Shown here: piece after piece, positions 47,066 to 54,971 of the stretch
Numbering within the stretch: the first letter of the stretch is position 1
How the letters are laid out: every line of letters starts with the position of its first letter
NCBI GenBank assembly: GCA_963813195.1
Contig: CAWEYC010000021.1
Location: forward strand, 124,001 to 188,000
Reading direction: 5' to 3'
Source: Roseiarcus sp963813195
GTDB taxonomy: Bacteria > Pseudomonadota > Alphaproteobacteria > Rhizobiales > Beijerinckiaceae
DNA length: 64,000 bases
Program-made: the position numbers and the translations under genes
The notes under the pieces: generated by a model
What the model saw: only the letters and a program-made list of their open reading frames with translations
Told to the model about the DNA's origin: nothing
Databases searched by the model: none

Positions 47066-48424
47066 ATGCGCGAGCGCCTGTATGTGATGGTGCGCGCGGC
47101 GCTGTACGCCCTGCGCGGCGGTTTTCTCATCCGGCCGTTTTTGATTGCCCTGGTCTTTGGGGCGGCGGGCGCGATTTTGTCGTTTGCCGAGGAAGTCGAG
47201 CCCAGACTCGACGCTTGGATTCCCGAACTGCTGTTTCCAGCGCACCAGGATCCTCAGGTCGCGCTGACGATCCTCGCCGTCATCGCGGGCTCGATCATGA
47301 CGGTCGTGTCGATCGTATTCGCGATTCTGCTGATGACGCTGACGCTCGCCTCGACGCAGTTCTCGCCGCGCATTCTCGTCAGCTTCGTCCGGGATCGGGC
47401 CACGCAATGGACGCTGGGCGTCTTCCTCGGCACGTTTTCGTACTGCATGGCCGCGCTTCCGGCCGTCCGCTCGCTGCCGACCCCGTATGTGCCGGTGTTG
47501 ACGGTGCTGGTGGCCATGCTGCTCGCCCTGGTCAGCGTCGGCTGGCTGATTTTCTTCATCAATCACATCTCGCGATCGATCAGCGTCAACCATATCGTCG
47601 ATCGGATCGCGCGCGAGGCCGAGTTCGTCATCGACGAGATCATGCCGCATCCGCGTGGATATTATGAACGTTCCGACCGCGCCGCGTCCTCGCGCGAGGG
47701 GCGCGAGCGGGTGATTGCCGCGCGCAAATCGGGATACGTCCGCTACGTCGATGTCCAGTTCCTCCTCGCCAGCGCGAAAGCCTTCGGCGTGCAGATCTCG
47801 CTCGAGCGGCGCGTCGGTCAATTCGTTCCCTCCGGCGCGCCGATCATGCGCGTGGTCGACGGGGGCCGGATGACGCCCGAGCGCGAGGACCGCCTGCTGA
47901 CGGCGATCGACATCGGCCCCGCCCGCACGATGCAACAGGACGTGGAGTTCGGGGTCATCCAGATCGTCGACATCGCCCTGCGGGCGATCTCGCCGGCCGT
48001 CAACGATCCCACCACCGCCATCAATTGCATCGATCAGCTCGGCCGCATCATGATCGTCTGGGCGAGCCGCTCGCCGCCGTTGTCCTCTCTCTATGGGCCG
48101 CCGCACGTCCTGCGCATGGCGATGCCCTGGATCGGATACGACGGCTTGCTCGATACGGCTTTCGAGCAGATCCGGCACTACGCGAAGAGTGACATCGCGG
48201 TCAGCCTGCGCTTGCTGCGCGCCTTCGACGATATGATCGCGGCGGGGGCCTCGCCACGGGAGCGACAATCGCTGGTCGAGCGGGCGCGGCGTGTCGTGGA
48301 AGGGTGCCAACTCCATTTGCCCGAAAGCGACGTCCTGCCGCTGCGAAGGCGACTGGCGCAACTCGAGGGACGCTCCACCCCGCAGGTCGCGAGCATCGAG
48401 CCGAGCGGTCTCTTGCCGTCTTAA
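47066..48424 (+). CDS. DUF2254 family membrane protein
   Basis: 452 residues from ATG 47066 (a longer frame from 46997 is less likely). The N-terminal quarter holds four membrane helices, including VALTILAVIAGSIMTVVSIVF followed by LTLASTQFSPRI, the signature of the DUF2254 family. The soluble C-terminal part includes DVEFGVIQIVDIALRAISPAVNDPTTA, also conserved. The function is unknown; mechanosensitive or ion-channel roles have been suggested by topology only. It stands between tRNA-Leu and lysK. Confidence 0.88.
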   Translation: MRERLYVMVRAALYALRGGFLIRPFLIALVFGAAGAILSFAEEVEPRLDAWIPELLFPAHQDPQVALTILAVIAGSIMTVVSIVFAILLMTLTLASTQFSPRILVSFVRDRATQWTLGVFLGTFSYCMAALPAVRSLPTPYVPVLTVLVAMLLALVSVGWLIFFINHISRSISVNHIVDRIAREAEFVIDEIMPHPRGYYERSDRAASSREGRERVIAARKSGYVRYVDVQFLLASAKAFGVQISLERRVGQFVPSGAPIMRVVDGGRMTPEREDRLLTAIDIGPARTMQQDVEFGVIQIVDIALRAISPAVNDPTTAINCIDQLGRIMIVWASRSPPLSSLYGPPHVLRMAMPWIGYDGLLDTAFEQIRHYAKSDIAVSLRLLRAFDDMIAAGASPRERQSLVERARRVVEGCQLHLPESDVLPLRRRLAQLEGRSTPQVASIEPSGLLPS

Positions 48425-48443
48425 GCTTTGAAGGAATTGCCGG

Positions 48444-48471
48444 TTGACTTGGGCTCTCGCCTTTCTACTGT
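48444..48471 (+). promoter_or_regulatory. Putative sigma-70 promoter of lysK
   Basis: TTGACT and TACTGT, 16 bases apart, lie about 50 bases upstream of the lysK ATG, in the 99-base gap after the DUF2254 gene. Pattern match only. Confidence 0.45.
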
Positions 48472-48523
48472 GCGCGGCTCACGTGAGCGCCGCAAAGCGG
48501 AAACCGGGTAAGGGAAGAGTTTG

Positions 48524-50188
48524 ATGTCGCAAGCAGGCCTGCGCGAGGCCGCTGAGATCTCGAAGGCGTGGCCGTTCGAGGAAGCGCGGAAGCTGATCGC
48601 CCGCGTCGAGCGCACCGGGCAGCGCCGGGTGCTGTTCGAGACCGGCTATGGCCCGTCGGGCCTGCCGCATATCGGCACGTTTGGCGAAGTTGCGCGCACG
48701 ACGATGGTGCGCCACGCGTTTCGCGTCCTCACCGACGACCAAATCGAAACCCGCTTGCTAGCCTTTTCCGACGACATGGACGGCTTGCGCAAGACGCCCG
48801 ACAACATCCCCAACCGAGCGATGGTCGGGGCGCATCTCGGCAAGCCGCTGACCGAGGTTCCCGACCCGTTCGGCCAATACGACAGTTTCGCCGCCCACAA
48901 CAACGCCCGGCTGCGCCGCTTCCTCGACGGTTTCGGCTTCGACTACGAATTCGCCTCCTCGACCGAATACTACAAGTCCGGCCGCTTCGACGCCGCGCTG
49001 CTGCATATGCTCCGGCGCTTCGAGGCGATCCAGGAGATCATGCTGCCGAGCCTGCGCGAAGAACGCGCGGCCACCTATTCGCCCTTTCTGCCGATCCACC
49101 CGCGCACCCGCGTCGTCATGCAGGTCCCTCTACTCGGCTATGACGCCGAAGCGGGGACGGTCCGCTGGCGCGATCCCGACACGGGCGAGGAGTTTGAAAC
49201 GCCGGTCACCGGCGGCCATTGCAAGCTGCAGTGGAAGCCCGACTGGGCGATGCGCTGGTACGCGCTCGGCGTCGACTACGAAATGGCCGGCAAGGACCTC
49301 ATCGATTCGGTGAAGCTCTCTTCGCAGATCGTGCGCGCGCTCGGCGCCGAGCCGCCGGCGGGGTTCAACTATGAATTGTTCCTCGACGAGAAGGGGCAGA
49401 AGATCTCCAAGTCCAGGGGCAATGGCCTGACCATCGACGAATGGCTGACCTACGCCAGCCCCGAGAGCCTGTCGCTGTTCATGTTCCAAAAGCCGACCGC
49501 GGCCAAGCGGCTCTATTTCGACGTGATCCCGCGGACGGTCGACGACTACCTCGGCTTTCTCGACACCTATCCCAAGCAGGAATGGAAGGAGCGGCTCGGC
49601 AATCCCGTCTGGCACGTCCATTCCGGCGAACCGCCGGCGCCGGAGAAGCTCGAGCATGGCGCGGAGGCGCAGACCTCGGTTTCGTTCGCGATGCTGCTTA
49701 ACCTCGCCGCCGTCGCCAACAGCGACAACCCTGCGGTGCTGTGGGGCTTCCTCCGGCGCTATGCCCCGACCGCCTCGCCGGAGAACCATCCGCGGCTCGA
49801 CAGGCTTGTCCATTACGCGGTCGCCTACTTCCGCGATTTCGTCGCGCCGAAGAAGCGCTACCGCCCGGCCGACGAGGTCGAGCGCGCCGCATTGGACGCG
49901 GTGTCGACGAAACTCGCGCAGTTGCCGGCGGGGGCGAGCGCCGAGGACATCCAGCACGCGCTCTACGACATTGCGCGGCCGATCCCGCGCTATCAGGACA
50001 TGAAGGCCAAGGGCGCGACGCCGGAGCGGCCGGGCGTCTCCAACGACTTCTTCAACATGGTCTACGCCGTGCTGCTCGGCGAAGAGCGCGGCCCGCGCCT
50101 CGGCTCGTTCATCGCGCTCTACGGCATCGAGGAGACGCGCGCGCTGATCGCCAAGGCGCTGGCGGGGGAGTTCGTCGCGGCGGCGTGA
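48524..50188 (+). CDS. lysK: Lysyl-tRNA synthetase, class I
   Basis: 554 residues from ATG 48524 with AAGGGAAG upstream (TTG 48521 is also in frame). It is the archaeal-type class I LysRS that many alphaproteobacteria use instead of class II LysS. The nucleotide-binding HIGH motif is in PSGLPHIGTFGE near residue 50, and the KMSKS motif reads KISKSRG near residue 292. It charges tRNA-Lys. A strong hairpin follows the stop codon directly. Confidence 0.96.
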   Translation: MSQAGLREAAEISKAWPFEEARKLIARVERTGQRRVLFETGYGPSGLPHIGTFGEVARTTMVRHAFRVLTDDQIETRLLAFSDDMDGLRKTPDNIPNRAMVGAHLGKPLTEVPDPFGQYDSFAAHNNARLRRFLDGFGFDYEFASSTEYYKSGRFDAALLHMLRRFEAIQEIMLPSLREERAATYSPFLPIHPRTRVVMQVPLLGYDAEAGTVRWRDPDTGEEFETPVTGGHCKLQWKPDWAMRWYALGVDYEMAGKDLIDSVKLSSQIVRALGAEPPAGFNYELFLDEKGQKISKSRGNGLTIDEWLTYASPESLSLFMFQKPTAAKRLYFDVIPRTVDDYLGFLDTYPKQEWKERLGNPVWHVHSGEPPAPEKLEHGAEAQTSVSFAMLLNLAAVANSDNPAVLWGFLRRYAPTASPENHPRLDRLVHYAVAYFRDFVAPKKRYRPADEVERAALDAVSTKLAQLPAGASAEDIQHALYDIARPIPRYQDMKAKGATPERPGVSNDFFNMVYAVLLGEERGPRLGSFIALYGIEETRALIAKALAGEFVAAA

Positions 50189-50217
50189 GCGCGCGCCCCC
50201 TGGGGTGAGGCGCGCGC
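50189..50217. terminator. Hairpin between convergent lysK and small secreted protein gene
   Basis: A 9-bp GC stem (GCGCGCGCC / GGCGCGCGC) with an 11-base loop starts immediately after the lysK TGA. It could terminate transcription from either side, but neither strand has a clear T-tract. Confidence 0.45.
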
Positions 50218-50230
50218 GCCGCTCAAGACG

Positions 50231-50533
50231 TCAATATTTGCACCAGCCCTCGCTTGGATTGCCGTAGTAAGTGTGGGAGGGGCAATTGTCGCCCGGGGCG
50301 CCGTAAGGACGCCCAACGCCGCGGCTGCGGTCGTCCGCTCGCAAACCGGTGTATCCGCCGCCGGAATTGCCGACCTCCTCTCCAGGACCGGCGCCGCCAT
50401 AAGCTGGGCCCCAATAACCGCCGCCGCGGCCGCTGGAGTCGTCGCCCCCGCCGCCAACCGCAAAAGCGTCCGAGGCGCATCCTGACGACAGAGCGAGAGC
50501 CGTCGCGAAGACGAAGGTAATCTTCCGTAGCAT
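50231..50533 (-). CDS. Glycine-rich secreted protein of unknown function
   Basis: 100 residues. A Sec signal peptide (ITFVFATALALSSGCASDAFA) precedes a glycine-rich middle (about residues 27-60) and a C-terminus with two cysteines in DNCPSHTYY and EGWCKY that could form a disulfide. SSGC could also be a lipobox. No family was recognised; it looks like a small envelope or secreted protein. It is convergent with lysK. The 420-base non-coding region upstream carries a striking GTCAAG repeat array. Confidence 0.7.
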   Translation of the reverse strand: MLRKITFVFATALALSSGCASDAFAVGGGGDDSSGRGGGYWGPAYGGAGPGEEVGNSGGGYTGLRADDRSRGVGRPYGAPGDNCPSHTYYGNPSEGWCKY

Positions 50534-50716
50534 GGAGATGTTCCCTTCCTGTTGTCGATGCGCATGAGGTGGGAACCAATCCTTGTTGCTGCAATCGAAA
50601 ACTCACCGAGACTGTTTCGCGCTGGCGCGACGATGAATCGCGGAGGCGAGGGCGGGCGGGACGACAGGCGCGGCCGGAGCGCAGATGTCGGTCGAGTCGA
50701 TGAGGACGTGCGTCGC

Positions 50717-50831
50717 GTCAAGGTTGGGCGTCAAGCGATGTCAAGTTTCGTCAAGCAATGTCAAGGCTTGTCAAGCCTTTGCTTGACGGTCGCTTCTGCG
50801 ATATCAAAGGCTTACCGCCAAAACGCTTGAC
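50717..50831. repeat. GTCAAG direct-repeat array with inverted copies
   Basis: GTCAAG occurs at 50717, 50730, 50740, 50750, 50760 and 50770; the last five are spaced exactly 10 bases apart. The reverse form CTTGAC follows at 50782 and 50826. The spacers differ in sequence. The array lies in the 422-base gap (50534-50955) between the aldo/keto reductase gene and the glycine-rich protein gene, about 185-300 bases upstream of the latter. The rest of the gap shows no gene or other feature. Confidence 0.85.
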
Positions 50832-50955
50832 GCAGAGGGCGGTTCGCCATGACGGTGGAGATTCGATTCGCCCGCAACGACGCAACGACCCAACATAGCA
50901 GATTTTCGGGTATTCGGAAAGCTTGCGCGGCGACAGCTTTTGCCGCGCGGCGCAA

Positions 50956-51828
50956 TCAGGCGGCGCTGCCGATTGCATCCAGCCTAGCGAGCGCCTCCTT
51001 CGGCAGTTCGAGTCCGGCCGCCTCGAGGTTTTCATGCAGGTGATCGAGCGAGGACGTGCCCGGGATCAGGAGAATGTTGGGCGCGCGGCGAAGCAGCCAC
51101 GCGAGCGCCACTTGCATCGGCGTCGCGCCGAGCCGGCCGGCAACGTCCGAGAGGGTCGATGACTGCAGCGGCGTGAAGCCGCCGAGCGGGAAGAAAGGCA
51201 CGTACGCGATGCCCATCTCGGCGAGTTCGTCGATCAAAGCGTCGTCGGCCCGATTGACGAGGTTGTAATGGTTCTGCACGCAAACGACCTCGGCGATGCC
51301 GCGCGCCTCGGCGACTTGCGCCGACGTGGCGTTGCTGAGGCCGAGATAACGGATGAGACCCTGTCGCTGCAGCCCTGCGAGCGCGGTGAAGGGCTCCTTG
51401 ATCGATCCTTCGCTCGGTTCGTGGACCCGCCCCATGATGCGCAGATTGACGACATCAACGGCTTCGACGCCGAGATTGCGAAGGTTGTCGTGGACGGCGC
51501 GGACGAGGTCCGCGGGCGCCATCGCCGGGGTCCATGAGGCGTCCTTGCCGCGGACGGCGCCGACTTTGGTCACGATCACCAGATCATCCGGATAGGGATG
51601 GAGCGCTTCGCGGATCAGTTGATTGGTGACGTGCGGGCCGTAGAAATCGCTGGTGTCGATGTGATTGACCCGGCTCGCCACAGCTTGGCGCAGCACGGCG
51701 AGCGCCGCGTCGCGATCCCTGGGCGGCCCGAACACGCCGGGTCCGGCGAGCTGCATCACGCCGTAACCCAATCGGTTCACGGTGCGGTCGCCCAATGAGA
51801 AGAGGCCAGCGGCGGCGATGTCGGTCAT
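50956..51828 (-). CDS. Aldo/keto reductase
   Basis: 290 residues from the ATG with GGAGG upstream. A TIM-barrel NAD(P)H oxidoreductase. Catalytic-site Asp and Tyr are in HIDTSDFYGPH and the lysine is in VIVTKVG. At the usual catalytic histidine position the protein reads VVNLRIMG, with arginine, as far as can be aligned by eye. The C-terminus has the cofactor motif LIPGTSSLDHLHENLEA. The substrate is unknown. It is divergent from a LysR regulator gene, its probable controller. Confidence 0.9.
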   Translation of the reverse strand: MTDIAAAGLFSLGDRTVNRLGYGVMQLAGPGVFGPPRDRDAALAVLRQAVASRVNHIDTSDFYGPHVTNQLIREALHPYPDDLVIVTKVGAVRGKDASWTPAMAPADLVRAVHDNLRNLGVEAVDVVNLRIMGRVHEPSEGSIKEPFTALAGLQRQGLIRYLGLSNATSAQVAEARGIAEVVCVQNHYNLVNRADDALIDELAEMGIAYVPFFPLGGFTPLQSSTLSDVAGRLGATPMQVALAWLLRRAPNILLIPGTSSLDHLHENLEAAGLELPKEALARLDAIGSAA

Positions 51829-51898
51829 GAGAGGTCCTCCGAGTTCGTGCCGACCCAATATGGACGCCTTGGCGCGGCGCGATAATCCTGCATAATCG

Positions 51899-51911
51899 GC
51901 ACAGGCTGTGC
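51899..51911. promoter_or_regulatory. Candidate LysR operator (GCACAG-G-CTGTGC)
   Basis: A 13-base near-perfect palindrome 13 bases before the LysR ATG, within the 96-base gap shared with the divergent aldo/keto reductase gene. Next to it is the partial dyad ATAATCCTGCATAAT. Pattern match only. Confidence 0.35.
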
Positions 51912-51924
51912 GGAATTACGGACA

Positions 51925-52817
51925 ATGGCGACGGACCTGAACGATCTCTCGGCCTTTGTGACGGTGGCGCAGGCCGGTGGATTTCGCGACGCTGCCCGGC
52001 TCAGCGGCGTTTCCGCGTCCAGCCTGAGCGAGGCGGTGCGGCGGCTGGAGGCGAAGCTCGACGTGCGGCTGCTCAATCGCACCACGCGCAGCATCGCCCC
52101 GACCGAGGCGGGCGCCCGTCTGCTGGAGCGGCTGGCGCCGGCGCTCGGCGAGGTCGAGGCGGCTATCGACGTCGTCAACGCTTTTCGCGACCGACCGGCG
52201 GGAACGCTCAGGCTCAACGTGCCTGCGACGGCGGCGCGCCTCGTACTGCCGTCGATCGTGGCGCGGTTCCTCAAGGCCTATCCGGACATAAGGCTGGAGG
52301 TCATCGTCGAGGACGGCTTTGTCGACGCACTGGCGGCTGGGTGCGATGCCGGGATCCGCTATGACGAGCGGCTCGAGCAGGACATGATCGCGGCGCCGAT
52401 CGGGCCGCGTAGGCAGCGTTTCGCGACGGCCGCCTCGCCCGACTATCTCGATGCGCGGGGCCGGCCGGAGCACCCTCGCGACCTGCTGGCCCATGCCTGC
52501 CTGCGCGGTCAGTTCGCCAGCGGCGCGACGCCGCCCTGGGAGTTCGAGCGCGACGGCGAGGTGGTGCGGGTCGACCCTGTCGGACCGTTGGTGGTGCGGC
52601 TCGGCGCGGCGGTGGACCTGGCGGTCAGCGCCGCCGTCGCCGGGCTCGGCGTCATTCACCTGTTCGAGGACTGGCTACGCCCGCATTTCGACAGCGGCGC
52701 CCTGGAGCCGGTGCTGGTCCCCTGGTGGCAAAGTTTCTCGGGGCCTTTCCTCTACTATCCCGGCCCCGTCACCTGCCGGCGCCGCTTCGCGCTTTCGTCG
52801 ACTTCATCAAGAGTTAG
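51925..52817 (+). CDS. LysR family transcriptional regulator (3' frameshift)
   Basis: About 298 residues if one base is restored. The N-terminal winged helix (FRDAARLSGVSASSLSEAVR) and the effector domain are intact through FSGPFLYYPG. After that the frame runs on without stop for more than 1.2 kb, while the neighbouring frame reads LPAPLRAFVDFIKS and stops at 52817, the normal family ending. One missing G near 52764 explains both. So the last about 16 residues are out of frame as given. Divergent from the aldo/keto reductase gene. Confidence 0.8.
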
Positions 52818-52939
52818 GGCCGGGATCTGTGGCGCCGCCGCGATGAATTACCAACAATCCATGGGCGCGGGACGCGATTTTCGGGTATGGTGGGGCCGTT
52901 CATGTTGCAGTCGGAGCCGCACAGCCGGGAGGCTTAGCG

Positions 52940-53968
52940 ATGTTGTTCCGCCAATTGTTCGACGCGACGTCCGGCACTTACAGCTATCTCCTGGCCAGCC
53001 GGCGCGGCGGCGAGGCGCTGATCATCGACCCCGTGCTCGAGAAGGTCGATCGCTACGTCGCGTTGCTGAACGATCTCGATCTGCGTCTGGTCAAGGCGAT
53101 CGACACCCATTTGCACGCCGATCATGTGACCGGTCTCGGCGCCTTGCGCGACCGCACGCGCTGCATCACGGTGATGGGCGAAATGACGACCGCCGACGTC
53201 GTCTCGATGCGCGTCGGCGAGGGCGACGCCATCGAAATCGACGGCGTCAGCCTCGACGTGCTCTACACGCCCGGCCACACCGACGATTCCTACAGCTTCG
53301 TGATGCCCGACCGCGTCTTTTCCGGCGACACTTTGCTGATCCGCGGCACCGGGCGCACCGATTTTCAGAACGGCGATCCCCGCGCGCAATACGATTCGAT
53401 CTTCGGCAAGCTCCTCAAACTGCCCGAGGAAACGCTGCTCTATCCCGCGCACGACTACAAGGGCGATACGGTTTCGACCATCGGCGAGGAGCGCGCGCGC
53501 AATCCGCGGCTGCAAGTGCGCTCGGTCGACGAATATGTCGAGCTGATGAACAATCTGAAACTGCCGAACCCGAAGATGATGGACGTCGCGGTGCCCGCCA
53601 ACCGTCATATCGGCAAGCCGCAGGACGGCGGCGACCACATCGGCGTTGCGCCAGCGGACGCCCGCGCGACCGTCGCCGGCGGCCACGCGCTGCTGGTCGA
53701 TCTGCGCGAGGCCTCGGAGCGGACGCGGCACGGAAGCGTGGAGGCATCCGTCCATTCGCCCTATCGGGAACTCGCCGACGCGCTGGCGAACGGCGGCCTT
53801 CTCAACACGCTCGCGCACGCGACGGGCAAGCAGCTGGTGTTTATATGCGCCTATGGCGAACGCTCGGCCATGGCGGTGGAAGCGGCCCGCGCCGCCGGCT
53901 TTGCCGAGGCTGTGCATGTGATCGGCGGGTTCGACGCGTGGCGGAGGGAACTGGGGTCGATGGGTTGA
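52940..53968 (+). CDS. MBL-fold metallo-hydrolase fused to rhodanese domain (persulfide dioxygenase-like)
   Basis: 342 residues. The N-terminal beta-lactamase fold (about 1-230) has the iron-binding motif THLHADHVTG, the GHTDDSYSF histidine and YPAHDYKG, as in ETHE1-type persulfide dioxygenases. The C-terminal rhodanese domain (about 240-342) has its active-site loop as VFICAYGERSAMA, with the catalytic cysteine present. Such fusions oxidise or transfer persulfide sulfur. A GGAGG-like site precedes the ATG. It stands alone between the LysR gene and the toxin-antitoxin pair. Confidence 0.9.
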   Translation: MLFRQLFDATSGTYSYLLASRRGGEALIIDPVLEKVDRYVALLNDLDLRLVKAIDTHLHADHVTGLGALRDRTRCITVMGEMTTADVVSMRVGEGDAIEIDGVSLDVLYTPGHTDDSYSFVMPDRVFSGDTLLIRGTGRTDFQNGDPRAQYDSIFGKLLKLPEETLLYPAHDYKGDTVSTIGEERARNPRLQVRSVDEYVELMNNLKLPNPKMMDVAVPANRHIGKPQDGGDHIGVAPADARATVAGGHALLVDLREASERTRHGSVEASVHSPYRELADALANGGLLNTLAHATGKQLVFICAYGERSAMAVEAARAAGFAEAVHVIGGFDAWRRELGSMG

Positions 53969-54070
53969 TGGCGGGGCGGCGAGATTCGGCCTCTTCCCCG
54001 ACAGTCCGCTTCTGCGTCCGCGCGGCCTGGCGACTCGACGAACCTGATCCGGCGACAACGCAGAGCCGAC

Positions 54071-54592
54071 TTACCCCCCGCGTCTGAGCGCGTCGGCCGC
54101 GACCGCGAGCGGCAAGACCAGCGAGAGGGGCGCATCGTCCATGCGCAGTGCGCCATAGCTTTCGTACCACCGCGCTGCGCGCTCGTTCTTGGCGTCGATG
54201 AGCAGCGCGACGCCGCCGACGTCCTCGGCGACGCGAATGCAGCGATCGGCGGCGCGCAGCAAGAGAGCGCCGCCGAGCCCGCGTCCCTGCACTGTGTTGT
54301 CCACGGCCAAGCGGCCAAGACGGAACACGGGCGCGTCGTAGCGGGCGAGACCTTTCTTCGCCAGAGCGGGCGTACGGCTATATTCAAGCGATGCCGGCGA
54401 CAGTGTGTAGAAACCGAGGGTGTGGTTCGAGGCGGAGGTCGGCGCCGCGATGAAACATTTGGCGCCGCCGCTTTCATGGTTCTGGCGAGCGTGGCGTTGC
54501 AGGTAAAGGTCGAGATCGGGCTCGCCGCAATGGAACGCCGCCCGGTCGTGCCGCTTGGCGAGCGGCGCTTCTTCCCAGGCAATGGCCGTCAC
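54071..54592 (-). CDS. GNAT acetyltransferase toxin, TacT-like
   Basis: 173 residues. It is a GNAT protein with the acetyl-CoA loop QGRGLGGALLLRA and the C-terminal tyrosine region ERAARWYESYGA. The N-terminus (FHCGEPDLDLYLQRHARQ) is typical of TacT/AtaT toxins, which acetylate the amino group of charged tRNAs and stop translation. Its ATG overlaps the stop of the DUF1778 gene by four bases, the classic antitoxin-toxin arrangement. Toxicity is inferred from the family. Confidence 0.88.
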   Translation of the reverse strand: MTAIAWEEAPLAKRHDRAAFHCGEPDLDLYLQRHARQNHESGGAKCFIAAPTSASNHTLGFYTLSPASLEYSRTPALAKKGLARYDAPVFRLGRLAVDNTVQGRGLGGALLLRAADRCIRVAEDVGGVALLIDAKNERAARWYESYGALRMDDAPLSLVLPLAVAADALRRGG

Positions 54593-54864
54593 GGGAGAAT
54601 GAAGCCGGCCTTTGCGGCGCGCACCAGACGGTCGGGAGCCGCCGGGGGATTTTCGAGAAGTGCGAGGACGCGCAACGAATCGCGCTCCGAGAGCGCGAGC
54701 CGTTCCGCCTCGGAAATATCAGCCTGGGCCTGAGGCAGCACATTGCGCAGGATATAGCCGGTGAGATCGAGCCGTTTGATGGAGGCGGCGCGCGTAAGGG
54801 TCGCTTTGTCTTCGGGGCGGAGCCGCAATTCGACCCGCCCGCTTTCGGTGAGGGCGCGCGGCAT
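54589..54864 (-). CDS. DUF1778 antitoxin, TacA-like
   Basis: 91 residues from ATG 54864, preceded by GGAGAG; an ATG at 54882 is also in frame. The N-terminal half has the ribbon-helix-helix pattern RVELRLRPEDKATLTRAASI of DUF1778 antitoxins, and the C-terminal tail (LALLENPPAAPDRL) is the toxin-neutralising region. These proteins repress their own operon; a dyad upstream of the start could be the operator. Confidence 0.88.
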   Translation of the reverse strand: MPRALTESGRVELRLRPEDKATLTRAASIKRLDLTGYILRNVLPQAQADISEAERLALSERDSLRVLALLENPPAAPDRLVRAAKAGFILP

Positions 54865-54897
54865 GAACTCTCCTGCTTTCATCCTCGCACCCTGCAA

Positions 54898-54914
54898 TAC
54901 GGAAACAATCCGTA
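54898..54914. promoter_or_regulatory. Candidate TacA operator
   Basis: TACGGA-AACAA-TCCGTA, a perfect 6-bp inverted repeat with a 5-base spacer, lies 34 bases upstream of the antitoxin start. Ribbon-helix-helix antitoxins bind such dyads to autoregulate. Pattern match only. Confidence 0.45.
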
Positions 54915-54971
54915 CAAGGGCATTCGAGCGACGCCGCGCGCCGTTCGCCCAACCTCCGTCGCGCTCCCCAC

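Noticed and set aside
50717..50775. GTCAAG array considered as a CRISPR array
   Set aside because: The units are 6 bases with 4-base spacers, far too short for CRISPR repeats or spacers, and there are no cas genes in the window.
50849..51043. 64-residue plus-strand open frame beginning MTVEIRFARND
   Set aside because: It overlaps the 3' end of the aldo/keto reductase gene antisense and its second half has shadow composition.
52818..54087. C-terminal extension of the LysR regulator to a 720-residue fusion protein
   Set aside because: It is read-through after a one-base deletion, overlaps the real MBL-rhodanese gene and has shadow-type composition.
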